Shown one piece after another: positions 1 to 7,494 of a stretch of DNA of 64,000 nucleotides. Each line of letters starts with the position of its first letter. Position 1 is the first letter of the stretch. This stretch comes from QQVM01 sp035341855 (GTDB taxonomy: Bacteria > Bacteroidota > Bacteroidia > AKYH767-A > 2013-40CM-41-45), in contig DAOQWA010000014.1 of the NCBI GenBank assembly GCA_035341855.1, positions 1 to 64,000 of the forward strand, in the 5' to 3' direction. Made by a program: the position numbers and the translations under genes. A model generated the notes under the pieces. That model did not search any database and was not told the origin of the DNA. It was given only the letters and a program-made list of their open reading frames with translations.

Positions 1-1
1 G

Positions 2-55
2 AATTCTGTGTCACTGGATTTTAAGGGGGATACACTTTCGGGAGAGAAGAAATAA
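2..55 (+). CDS. 3' end of an unidentified gene (partial)
   Basis: The second reading frame is open from the left edge and ends in TAA at 53-55, giving a hydrophilic tail that ends in GEKK. A clean intrinsic terminator follows about 17 nt later, which supports a plus-strand gene ending here. Only about 17 residues are visible, so no function can be given. The third frame is also open, but it runs through the terminator and reads like noise. Confidence 0.35.
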   Translation, partial: NSVSLDFKGDTLSGEKK

Positions 56-71
56 AACAGAATGCGTATTC

Positions 72-103
72 AAACAGCCTTTGATGAAGGGGCTGTTTTT
101 TTT
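72..103 (+). terminator. Intrinsic terminator of the left-edge gene
   Basis: AAACAGCC (72-79) pairs with GGCTGTTT (91-98) and the stem runs into a 10-base T tract (94-103). It lies just behind the partial gene ending at 55. Confidence 0.7.
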
Positions 104-260
104 GCTGATTATCTATTCGGTGATTGAATTCAGTCCAGATTGTCGGGATTGCCTAGCGAGTGATCCAGAATGGTGGAACCTTCAACCCAAAACAACCGCT
201 CACTTCGTTCGCTTTCGTTTTTATTTTTTCCAACCTGCTCAAACTTCGTTTGGTTGTTTC

Positions 261-275
261 TTGCGGAGAGGGCGG
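261..275. repeat. Extra copy of the tRNA-Ser 3' end
   Basis: The 15 bases TTGCGGAGAGGGCGG at 261-275 recur exactly at 430-444, where they form the 3' acceptor end of tRNA-Ser. The match breaks after the acceptor stem, so this is a fragment and not a second tRNA. Such fragments can mark an old integration site, but no integrase or second boundary is visible here. Confidence 0.5.
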
Positions 276-312
276 ATTACCTGACCGGTGATCCCTTCAC
301 TCCCATAGTCAA

Positions 313-426
313 AATGGAATGATTCGCTGCGCTCTATTATTATTTTTCTCTTCAAGACCTTGAAGCAAGCTTCAGGTCTTTCCGTTCAAAAAATAATTGC
401 CCGCATGCTGCGGGCATCATTCCATT
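313..426. repeat. Large imperfect foldback (inverted repeat) element
   Basis: The outer arms AATGGAATGAT (313-323) and ATCATTCCATT (416-426) are perfect complements. Further in, an A/T-rich block and the AAGACC...TGAAGC / GCTTCA...GGTCTT block also pair, so the whole 114 bp folds back about a centre near position 370. The right arm carries an extra hairpin of its own (399-415). The element contains no convincing reading frame. It could be a MITE-like repeat or a structured 3' region of the tRNA transcript. Confidence 0.5.
388..415 (-). terminator. Intrinsic terminator behind tRNA-Ser
   Basis: On the minus strand GCCCGCA and TGCGGGC (409-415 and 399-405) form a perfect 7-bp GC-rich stem with a 3-nt loop, followed by a T-rich stretch (complement of 388-398). 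It lies 18 nt past the tRNA 3' end and is part of the larger foldback. Confidence 0.6.
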
Positions 427-431
427 CATTT

Positions 432-517
<86 letters not shown>

Positions 518-565
518 TGTATTCTAAATCCTTATAAAACAGCGATTTTCTGCTCTTAAGGGCGA

Positions 566-596
566 CAAAGGTAGAGAATCATTCCTCTGAAAGCAA
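566..596 (-). promoter_or_regulatory. Bacteroidota-type promoter of tRNA-Ser
   Basis: On the minus strand TTG (594-596), a 20-nt spacer and TACCTTTG (566-573) match the phylum consensus of TTG, 19-20 nt, TAnnTTTG. The box lies about 48 nt before the tRNA 5' end. The upstream element overlaps the 3' end of the preceding protease gene. Confidence 0.75.
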
Positions 597-1517
597 TCGT
601 TTTTTGAGGCCTTCCTTATAGAGTAGAAAAAGGATCAGGCCGGTACAAACAATGCTGAACAGGACCATGTTAATTTGATCGGCGCCCGTTCCAATTTTAT
701 CGGGATCGAAAGTGCTTAAGTCGTTTTGGTAGAAATAGGTGAAGATGACAGCAGCAGCATTATTCACAAAATGAGCTATGATTGACCACCATAAATTGCC
801 ACTCCAAACCAGAAGATAACCAAGCATTGCACCCAGAAGGAAGCGAGGTATGAAACCATAAAACTGCATGTGCATTGCGCTGAATAAAATGGCAGTTAAC
901 CAGACTGCAGTATGTTTATTTTTTAACCAACGTGAAAATATGTTTTGAATGATACCCCGAAAAAGTAGCTCTTCACCTATGGCAGGAATAATAGCTACCA
1001 TAAATAAATTCGTGATCAAGTCGGCCGGTGTAGTCATGATTAGAAATGCTTCGGTCAGCCTGGCTGCTTGTTCTTCTGATGCTTTCATCCAATCTTCCAT
1101 ACCTTTTAAAAAAGAGGGAAGATGAAAATGACTGTTTAATTCACCAAGATGATTGATGAGTGGTACTGCCAAGAAAAGCAGAGCAACGATCAGGATACTT
1201 GAGGAAAATGCCGGCCTCTTTCGAATCGACAAATAATCAATTGGTGATGGGTGGAATAACCAGGCAAGGATGAAGGGAGGAACAATAAAGGTTCCTATAG
1301 CTGAAACTGTTTGAACCATTTTCAAAACAGCGATATTTGACGGGTTTTCGAGTTCAGACATTAAAATGGCCAATTGAGCCATGTCAACTCCATAGATGAC
1401 AGAGGCTAAAAAAGTGCTAATAAGTGTGAAAAAAACAGCGGAAATTAATATTATTCCCACAGAAATCAGAAATTTCGAATAAGGAGTATTATTTTCCCAG
1501 ATTGCCTTGAGACTCAT
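579..1517 (-). CDS. CPBP family intramembrane metalloprotease
   Basis: This is a 312-residue membrane protein with about seven or eight hydrophobic segments. It carries the CPBP (Abi/Rce1-like) motifs in order: GEELLFRG with E182, E183 and R187, then H216 in FSAMHMQF, then H249 and N252 in HFVNN. In the family these residues bind the metal and catalyse cleavage of peptide bonds inside the membrane. The substrate cannot be told from sequence. The start is ATG at 1517. The gene ends just before the tRNA-Ser unit and is divergent from dusB. A general role in membrane protein processing or bacteriocin self-protection is known for relatives, but nothing nearby favours either. Confidence 0.9.
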   Translation of the reverse strand: MSLKAIWENNTPYSKFLISVGIILISAVFFTLISTFLASVIYGVDMAQLAILMSELENPSNIAVLKMVQTVSAIGTFIVPPFILAWLFHPSPIDYLSIRKRPAFSSSILIVALLFLAVPLINHLGELNSHFHLPSFLKGMEDWMKASEEQAARLTEAFLIMTTPADLITNLFMVAIIPAIGEELLFRGIIQNIFSRWLKNKHTAVWLTAILFSAMHMQFYGFIPRFLLGAMLGYLLVWSGNLWWSIIAHFVNNAAAVIFTYFYQNDLSTFDPDKIGTGADQINMVLFSIVCTGLILFLLYKEGLKKRLLSEE

Positions 1518-1532
1518 TGTGTCGTACCTTTG
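1502..1532 (+). promoter_or_regulatory. Promoter reading toward dusB
   Basis: TTG (1502-1504), a 20-nt spacer and TACCTTTG (1525-1532) fit the Bacteroidota promoter pattern on the plus strand. The upstream element lies inside the first codons of the divergent protease gene. Transcription from here would give dusB a leader of about 170 nt. Confidence 0.65.
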
Positions 1533-1707
1533 CCGCGAAGATAACTTATCGGATCAAATTCTGCAGCCCGGATTCCTTTTAAAATGGAACACGGATAACA
1601 CGGATTCGGCTGATTTGCGCGGATGATATTGTTTGTATTGGACGAAAGATGCCGACTGAGGAGAATAAGATTTGATTTATCTTTTTTTTAAGATTGAAAT
1701 AATACAA

Positions 1708-2700
1708 TTGGCTAAAATAGCACATATAGACCTGGGAGAATTCCCGTTGTTACTCGCTCCAATGGAGGATGTAAGTGATCCGCCATTCCGTTATGTATGT
1801 AAACAGAATGGAGCAGATATGATGTACACAGAGTTTATTTCAAGCGAGGGACTGATACGTGATGCTGCTAAGAGTGTTCATAAACTTGACATTTTCGAAT
1901 ACGAAAGACCTATAGGCATACAGTTATTTGGCGGTGATATAGGTTCTATGCGCGAAGCAGCACTCATTGCAGAAGCTGCCGGGCCGGATCTTGTTGATAT
2001 CAACTATGGTTGTCCGGTGAAAGCTGTTGCGTGTAAAGGAGCAGGAGCAGCATTGTTACAGGATATTCCGAAAATGGTTAAGATGACAGAGGAAATCGTT
2101 AAGTCAATAAAGCTTCCCGTGACAGTCAAGACCAGATTAGGCTGGGATGATAATACAAAGAATATTGTTGAGGTGGCAGAGCGATTACAAGACATAGGGA
2201 TAAAAGCCTTGTCGGTGCATGGTCGGACTCGTAAACAAATGTATAAAGGTGCAGCAGATTGGACTCTTATTGGAGAAATTAAAAAGAATCCAAGAATGCA
2301 AATTCCCATATTCGGAAACGGTGATGTGGATTCTCCGGAGACCGCAAAACTTATGAAAGAACGGTATCATGTGGACGGTCTGATGATAGGACGAGCAAGC
2401 ATCGGTTACCCTTGGATATTCAATGAGATCAAACATTTCATAAGAACCGGTGAAAAGTTAAAAGCACCGGGAATTGATGAACGCGTAGACGTATGTCGTA
2501 TCCATCTGGATAAATCTATTGAATGGAAAGGTCCTCGAGTAGGTATTTTTGAGATGAGAAGACATTACAGTAATTATTTTAAAGGATTGGATCATTTTAA
2601 GGATTTTAGGATGAAGTTAGTAACGATAGAATCTATCGACGAAATCCATGAACTTCTTGATGAGATACGAGGCAGGTATAATAAATTGCTGGTAGCTTAA
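1708..2700 (+). CDS. dusB: tRNA-dihydrouridine synthase (DusB-type)
   Basis: This FMN enzyme reduces specific uridines in tRNA to dihydrouridine, using NADPH. A TIM barrel opens with the family signature APMEDVSDPPFR, followed by NYGCPVK with the catalytic Cys near residue 102, the VKTRLGWD strand and the HGRTRKQMYKG segment. No ATG exists near the N-terminus. I place the start at TTG 1708, because the following KIAHIDLGEFPLLLAPM matches the usual start of Bacteroidota relatives (330 residues). An in-frame TTG at 1672 has a better Shine-Dalgarno-like GAGGAG, so a 342-residue form is possible. The gene stands alone between a divergent protease and a small membrane protein. Confidence 0.94.
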   Translation: MAKIAHIDLGEFPLLLAPMEDVSDPPFRYVCKQNGADMMYTEFISSEGLIRDAAKSVHKLDIFEYERPIGIQLFGGDIGSMREAALIAEAAGPDLVDINYGCPVKAVACKGAGAALLQDIPKMVKMTEEIVKSIKLPVTVKTRLGWDDNTKNIVEVAERLQDIGIKALSVHGRTRKQMYKGAADWTLIGEIKKNPRMQIPIFGNGDVDSPETAKLMKERYHVDGLMIGRASIGYPWIFNEIKHFIRTGEKLKAPGIDERVDVCRIHLDKSIEWKGPRVGIFEMRRHYSNYFKGLDHFKDFRMKLVTIESIDEIHELLDEIRGRYNKLLVA

Positions 2701-2842
2701 TTCATATTGGTAGAATAAGGAATTATCGATATTGTTGTTTGGCAGAATGACATTCATCAGCTTTCTTGGAAAATTATATTAGCAGCAATATATTGTTGTC
2801 TGAATGTATTATGAAAGAACGAATCCGAAACAAGGTTGAGGC

Positions 2843-3172
2843 ATGTCAGATCCAATCGCTCAAAAAAAAGAATTACTTCTGAAATGGTGCAATGAAAATT
2901 TTGACCTTGAAAGAATTAAGGTCGAAATGGATATTCTTGGATTTGATTCAGAGAAAATAAAGGAGTATCAGGAGGACTATAAAAAGATATTGCGTTCAAA
3001 AAGACAGGCAATAGGATTTGCTCTGTTGGTGATCGGTGCGATTACCGGTTTTGTCAGTTGTGTTCTAACACTGACTAATTTATTTCCCGGATTATTTTAT
3101 TGGATACTTTATGGACTAACTTCGGTAGCATTGCTGATCATTCTGATCGGATTATATTTTGTTTTTGAGTAA
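2843..3172 (+). CDS. Small membrane protein, unknown function
   Basis: This is a 109-residue protein that I do not recognise. Residues 1-50 are charged and probably helical (EKIKEYQEDYKKILRSKRQ). Two hydrophobic helices follow at about 57-79 and 84-106, and the protein ends right after the second. The ATG at 2843 is the only good start. It lies 140 nt after dusB with no terminator between, and it is convergent with the cupin gene. Confidence 0.75.
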   Translation: MSDPIAQKKELLLKWCNENFDLERIKVEMDILGFDSEKIKEYQEDYKKILRSKRQAIGFALLVIGAITGFVSCVLTLTNLFPGLFYWILYGLTSVALLIILIGLYFVFE

Positions 3173-3221
3173 GCTACTTGTTTAGCCTTTTAACCAATAT
3201 TAAATTAGTCTTATAAAAATT

Positions 3222-3782
3222 TTATGGTTTAAGCGGAGGTCCAACGATCAGCATATCATGTGCTTCAAAAACTTTTTTTATTTCTTCAGAAGATGGAGGA
3301 TTTTTCCATGACGATGTTACTTTAAAAAACGCTTCCATTTTTCCTGAGGGTAAATATGAGACGATCATTTTTCCTGTTTCGCTTAATTGCACAAAAGCAT
3401 GAGGTACATTTCTGGGGAGAAATATCGTATCACCCTTTATCAGATTATAGGCTTCTTCACCTACTTGAAATTTATATGTTCCGTCAATTACATAAAACCA
3501 TTCATCCTGGTTAGGATGAATATGCAGGGGAGGACCACCATTAGGCGTGAGACCGGTTTGTTCGAATACGGCAAGGTCACCTTCCGTGTCTAATGAAGAA
3601 ATCTTAATATCAAGACGGTTAAGCGTTACACCTTTCATCTCATAGTGTTCCCCAAATCGGGCTTCATCGGATGAAACTTTAAATCCTTTTGTTGTTCTAT
3701 TTACTGCGATCGTTTTTACTTTAGCCAAAAGCATTGCCGGATACAAGGCTAAAGAGGTAAGGACAAATTTTCTACGAAGCAT
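3222..3782 (-). CDS. Exported cupin-domain protein
   Basis: The 186-residue protein begins with MLRRKF and a hydrophobic stretch to about residue 20, which fits a signal peptide, possibly Tat-type. The rest is a single cupin barrel. Cupin motif 1 holds PLHIHPNQDEW with H87, H89 and E94, and motif 2 holds PRNVPHAF with H128, so the usual 3-His/1-Glu metal site is complete. Small cupins like this may be dioxygenases, isomerases or sugar-binding proteins, and the sequence does not decide which. It is monocistronic and convergent with the small membrane protein gene. Confidence 0.82.
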   Translation of the reverse strand: MLRRKFVLTSLALYPAMLLAKVKTIAVNRTTKGFKVSSDEARFGEHYEMKGVTLNRLDIKISSLDTEGDLAVFEQTGLTPNGGPPLHIHPNQDEWFYVIDGTYKFQVGEEAYNLIKGDTIFLPRNVPHAFVQLSETGKMIVSYLPSGKMEAFFKVTSSWKNPPSSEEIKKVFEAHDMLIVGPPLKP

Positions 3783-3854
3783 TATGTAATTATTGGGTGG
3801 GGATTAATTTTCATTGAGAACGAATTTTAATTTGTCAGAGCACTGCCATTAAAT

Positions 3855-5093
3855 TCAATCAACTTTAATTATCTTATGAGTTGATGTATTTCTTTCTGTG
3901 GTGACAGTTACTACATACACCCCTTTTGCAAGCATTGACAAGTCTATGGATTCTACGTTACCCCTGAAATTGTTTAATGGGTATTGGAGTAAACGATTCC
4001 CAACAGTATTATAGATTTCAATTAATTGCAGGGACTCTGCCGGATGTACAAAGTTTACGGAATTAGAAAATAGTGTCGGGAAAACCTGAAGTTGTTCCGG
4101 GTTAAAGATGTTTTCGTAACCTGTCCAAAGCGCCTCATCAAAACGAACAACACCATGTGCATCAGTTCCCAACCAAACAATACCATTACTTTCGATAGCT
4201 ACTGTGTAGACAAGGTCATCCGGCATTGCACTATTTTGAGAATTCCAGAAAAAATAATCAAAGCCAACATTTTTTATCAAACCATAATTGTAAGAACCTA
4301 TGTAAAAATTCGAAGAGGAATCTTGTAATATTGAGGTAAGGCTATTTGTCGGAATGCTTGAACTCACAGTATTGTAAGCAAACCAGGATCCATTGAAAAA
4401 ACGGATTAACCCACCTGACGGACATGCCATCCATTTAATTCCACCGACATCGATCAACATGCCCAAAATGAAATTGTCGGGGAAACCATTAATTGCGGCA
4501 TTCCATGTAGTAAAGGAAGTGTCGATCATTCGCACTAATCCTCCGTTAAATGTACCTATCCATCTGGTAGAGTCATTCTCGGTTTTAATAAGCGTGATAT
4601 TATTTACAGGAATAGATGAATTAATAATGTTATAGACGGTCCAAGTAGTATCATCAAATCGGTTCAGGCCATTATCGGTAGCGATCCATTTAACATTGAA
4701 ATCGTCAATCGTAATACTACGGACAAAGTTTGAAGTAATTCCGGAATTTGATGTCGTATAAGAAGTAAAGGTCGTGCCATCAAAAACATTTACACCACCG
4801 CTTTGAGTAGAGATCCATGCTTTACCATCTACATCAAAGACAACATGTTTAATTGAATTGTCTGTGATGTTAGAAGTCGTGGTGTTATAAACTTCCCAAA
4901 CAGTGTCATTAAAAATAGCTAAACCATATTCAGTGCAAAACCATTTTCTCTGCAGTGAATCAATTGCTATGTAACGGCACTGGTTGTCGGGCAAGGGAGA
5001 ATTGAACCGATCATAGGTTGTAAAGATCGGTTGAGAAAAACCCGGCAAGGAAATGCAAAGCTGAAAGCCAATCAGGAGTAGAAGACGCAGCAT
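3855..5093 (-). CDS. Secreted beta-propeller protein with T9SS sorting domain
   Basis: This is a 412-residue protein with a signal peptide (residues 1-20, ending FSQP). Its body consists of roughly 40-residue repeats of the type found in two-component regulator propeller domains, for example FDDTTWTVYN and NDSTRWIGTFNGGL. The last 75 residues form a T9SS type A sorting domain, with an FPTLFSNSV start and a KGVYVVTV strand near the end. It is therefore probably exported through T9SS and anchored at or released from the cell surface. The propellers usually belong to sensor kinases, but no kinase part is present. Its binding partner is unknown. Confidence 0.85.
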   Translation of the reverse strand: MLRLLLLIGFQLCISLPGFSQPIFTTYDRFNSPLPDNQCRYIAIDSLQRKWFCTEYGLAIFNDTVWEVYNTTTSNITDNSIKHVVFDVDGKAWISTQSGGVNVFDGTTFTSYTTSNSGITSNFVRSITIDDFNVKWIATDNGLNRFDDTTWTVYNIINSSIPVNNITLIKTENDSTRWIGTFNGGLVRMIDTSFTTWNAAINGFPDNFILGMLIDVGGIKWMACPSGGLIRFFNGSWFAYNTVSSSIPTNSLTSILQDSSSNFYIGSYNYGLIKNVGFDYFFWNSQNSAMPDDLVYTVAIESNGIVWLGTDAHGVVRFDEALWTGYENIFNPEQLQVFPTLFSNSVNFVHPAESLQLIEIYNTVGNRLLQYPLNNFRGNVESIDLSMLAKGVYVVTVTTERNTSTHKIIKVD

Positions 5094-5101
5094 TTTTTTA
5101 A

Positions 5102-5109
5102 CAAATATA
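5102..5109 (-). promoter_or_regulatory. Possible -7 box of the propeller gene
   Basis: The minus strand reads TATATTTG, a match to TAnnTTTG, 8 nt before the ATG at 5093. A TTG lies 16 nt further up, which is short for the consensus. The transcript would be nearly leaderless. Confidence 0.35.
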
Positions 5110-5160
5110 GTCTGTTCAACTTAAGCAATCATGATATTGGTCATGTTCACCATTTTAAAC

Positions 5161-5195
5161 AAAAAAGCACCCGATTGTTGAACCGGGTGCTTTTT
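5161..5195 (-). terminator. Terminator of the lysyl oxidase-like gene
   Basis: GCACCCG (5167-5173) pairs with CGGGTGC (5184-5190). A and T runs on the two sides make it work in either direction. It lies 12 nt beyond the stop codon of the gene ending at 5207. Confidence 0.78.
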
Positions 5196-5206
5196 AAAAC
5201 TAGAGT

Positions 5207-7276
5207 TTACTGAACTATTAATTTATGATAATAGTTTTTATTATTTGATAGTACGTGTACACTATACACACCTCTTGACATCGAACTCAGGTCGAAATAT
5301 TCATTGTATGTGCCGGAGCCTGATGAAATGTTTTTAGAACGAACAACTCTTCCGGTAGCATCAATCAGTTCTAAGGTGATAGCGTTTGCACCTTCCAGGG
5401 TAAATGAAACATTCAATGAATTATTTGCAGGATTAGGATAGACCTTTAATGCATTCAGTTTGTTGACATCAGCGATTGAATTTGGAGATGCAACTACAGC
5501 AATAGCAGGTGATCGCTGACTAACACATGAGTTTGATGGGAGCACTACTGACCAATCATAGAAGAAGTAATAATATCCATTACCCTGCGATGTTCCTGTG
5601 ATTGAACAAAAATTATCAATCGTGTATGGAAAAGATAATCCACTTGCATTATTGTTTCTGAACAGTTCGCCTCCGGTTCGGGAAAGTCGATAACCTGTTC
5701 CGGGGTTAATGAGAAAATCCAGATCAACGATAGTCATACCTGCATTTACATTTACAAGAGCACTTTGAAGTACCGTACCGGAATTATCGCTAAGCTCTAT
5801 TGTTCGTGTTCCCGCAGTCTGTGCATATACTTTTACAGAATGTAAAATTAAAGTGTTGTAAACATCAAACTCGAGATACTGGTTTGTAGTTGATGAAGTA
5901 CCTGAAGAAACTGATGAATCAGCAGGGCCTATCTGGAAACTTAAGCCATTATGCACTTCTTCAGTTTCTGCATAGAAAGTTGTTGTTGTGTTGATAGAAG
6001 GTGTAATGAAAGAATTTCCCGTTCCAACAAGGTTGCCACCGACGATTGCATCATACCATTTGATATCACCGGCACCAGAAGCTGATAATAGGGCAGTACC
6101 CGGCGTAGGAATGGTATCATTTACTGTATTAGGCATTGCCGGCTGATTGAAGACATTTACCTCCACAGAATAAGATTGGCCGACACCGCAAGGAGTGATC
6201 AGTTCAACGGAATAAATTCCATTGCTATTCACCGTTGTTGAAGCCGTAGTATCTCCATTGCTCCAGAGATAAGTAGCACCAATAACATTATTGTCGGCTG
6301 TAAGTGTAGTGCTTTCACCCTGACACAAATTCAATTTCGAATTGCTTACCTGAACTTTTGCGGTTTGGGTCGCAGGGTTTGGAACTTGCTGAGTAACAGT
6401 ATAAGGTGCTGCATACACATTGTTAGTTTCATCTGACTCAAGGAAAAAGTTGTTAGGATCAACTTCAGTCACAATCCAGTAATCACCATTGCAAGTTCCA
6501 GGAGGAATATCGATCCACATTCCATCCAGCGATGTCCAATAGATATCTAAGTATCCGGATGAAATCCCTTGAACCGAATTTGAACAGCTGTAATTACCTC
6601 CTCCAAGTCCGTAGTTTGGAAAATCGCTATTGCTGTTTAAAGAATTTCCTGCTGTATCAAGACAATGATCTGCCCAACCGGAACATGTCCCGTAATCCAT
6701 CACACAAAATGCAAGCTTTGTTCCATAACCAATCATTGGCCAGTCAAGTGGATTGGTTTTTGTTGAGTCTCTTGTTCTGAGAGTATAATTTCCCCAGTTA
6801 TCTACATGCATATGACTATGTGTTGGATGATATGTCATAGTACCTGCAGGTCTGTCATAATAAGTCATAGCGTTTCCACTCTTGTGATAGATCCTTTGAT
6901 TAACAAGAATACCGGGATAAGTAATACCATCCGGACAAATGCTTGGAGCTGTTCCAACAAATGTGTCAGTACCGCAAATAAATACATTTGTTGCATGAAT
7001 TTCCAATGGACCAAAACCGGGATTCGGGGTAGAGACAGAAACTTTTAATCTACCATTATCAACACCATGACCTGTTTGAGAATATTCAATGACACCATAG
7101 GTAGCTCCCAAATCATAAAAAGGGGGATGGCCAACTTGAATATCGGGCAAAAGATCACAATCCGTTTGTCCCGGATCTTTACATTCACAAGCTGTTGCAT
7201 TGGTAGTCGTACACTGTGCCCAGACAAATACCGGAAATACAAATGCAATCAGTAAAAGGAGTAATTGTTTTTTCAT
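5207..7276 (-). CDS. T9SS-secreted lysyl oxidase-like copper amine oxidase
   Basis: This is a 689-residue protein. Residues 1-21 form a signal peptide. Residues about 25-290 read as a lysyl oxidase domain, an enzyme family that oxidises peptidyl lysine amino groups to aldehydes. H150-x2-H153-x-H155-x-H157 reproduces the copper-binding spacing of animal lysyl oxidases. K187 in GTKLAFC and Y246 in LDIYWTS line up with the Lys and Tyr that form the quinone cofactor (human LOX K320 and Y355). The closing PNNFFLESDETNNV also matches. A PKD/Ig-like stretch (about 305-450) and a further beta-rich region follow, then a T9SS type A domain (LKVYPNPANNSL start) over the last 75 residues. The assignment rests on remembered alignment. 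Substrate and crosslinking activity are inferred. Confidence 0.87.
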   Translation of the reverse strand: MKKQLLLLLIAFVFPVFVWAQCTTTNATACECKDPGQTDCDLLPDIQVGHPPFYDLGATYGVIEYSQTGHGVDNGRLKVSVSTPNPGFGPLEIHATNVFICGTDTFVGTAPSICPDGITYPGILVNQRIYHKSGNAMTYYDRPAGTMTYHPTHSHMHVDNWGNYTLRTRDSTKTNPLDWPMIGYGTKLAFCVMDYGTCSGWADHCLDTAGNSLNSNSDFPNYGLGGGNYSCSNSVQGISSGYLDIYWTSLDGMWIDIPPGTCNGDYWIVTEVDPNNFFLESDETNNVYAAPYTVTQQVPNPATQTAKVQVSNSKLNLCQGESTTLTADNNVIGATYLWSNGDTTASTTVNSNGIYSVELITPCGVGQSYSVEVNVFNQPAMPNTVNDTIPTPGTALLSASGAGDIKWYDAIVGGNLVGTGNSFITPSINTTTTFYAETEEVHNGLSFQIGPADSSVSSGTSSTTNQYLEFDVYNTLILHSVKVYAQTAGTRTIELSDNSGTVLQSALVNVNAGMTIVDLDFLINPGTGYRLSRTGGELFRNNNASGLSFPYTIDNFCSITGTSQGNGYYYFFYDWSVVLPSNSCVSQRSPAIAVVASPNSIADVNKLNALKVYPNPANNSLNVSFTLEGANAITLELIDATGRVVRSKNISSGSGTYNEYFDLSSMSRGVYSVHVLSNNKNYYHKLIVQ

Positions 7277-7432
7277 CAGATTGGTTAATGATATAATTTT
7301 CCCGAAAGCTACGAAAAGCTACGTACAATACAAGGTTTAAAGTACTGACAGGTAGGGAATTTGCAGGATATTCTGAGTAATGTACAAATCAGCGATAATG
7401 GAGAATGTGAATTTCAGGTGGAAATTGAAGGA

Positions 7433-7463
7433 TTGCATTTCTTAGTTAGGCTACTTAACTTTA
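7433..7463 (+). promoter_or_regulatory. Probable promoter of the beta-helix gene
   Basis: TTG (7433-7435), a 20-nt spacer and TAACTTTA (7456-7463) match the Bacteroidota pattern except for the last base. It lies 31 nt before the ATG at 7495. Confidence 0.42.
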
Positions 7464-7494
7464 AAGCCTATAAAATCATTTTAAAAAAAATCAC

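Noticed and set aside
81..284. 67-residue plus-strand frame behind the first terminator
   Set aside because: It begins inside the terminator hairpin, has no ribosome-binding site, and reads as low-quality sequence (FRFYFFQPAQ). It overlaps the duplicated tRNA end.
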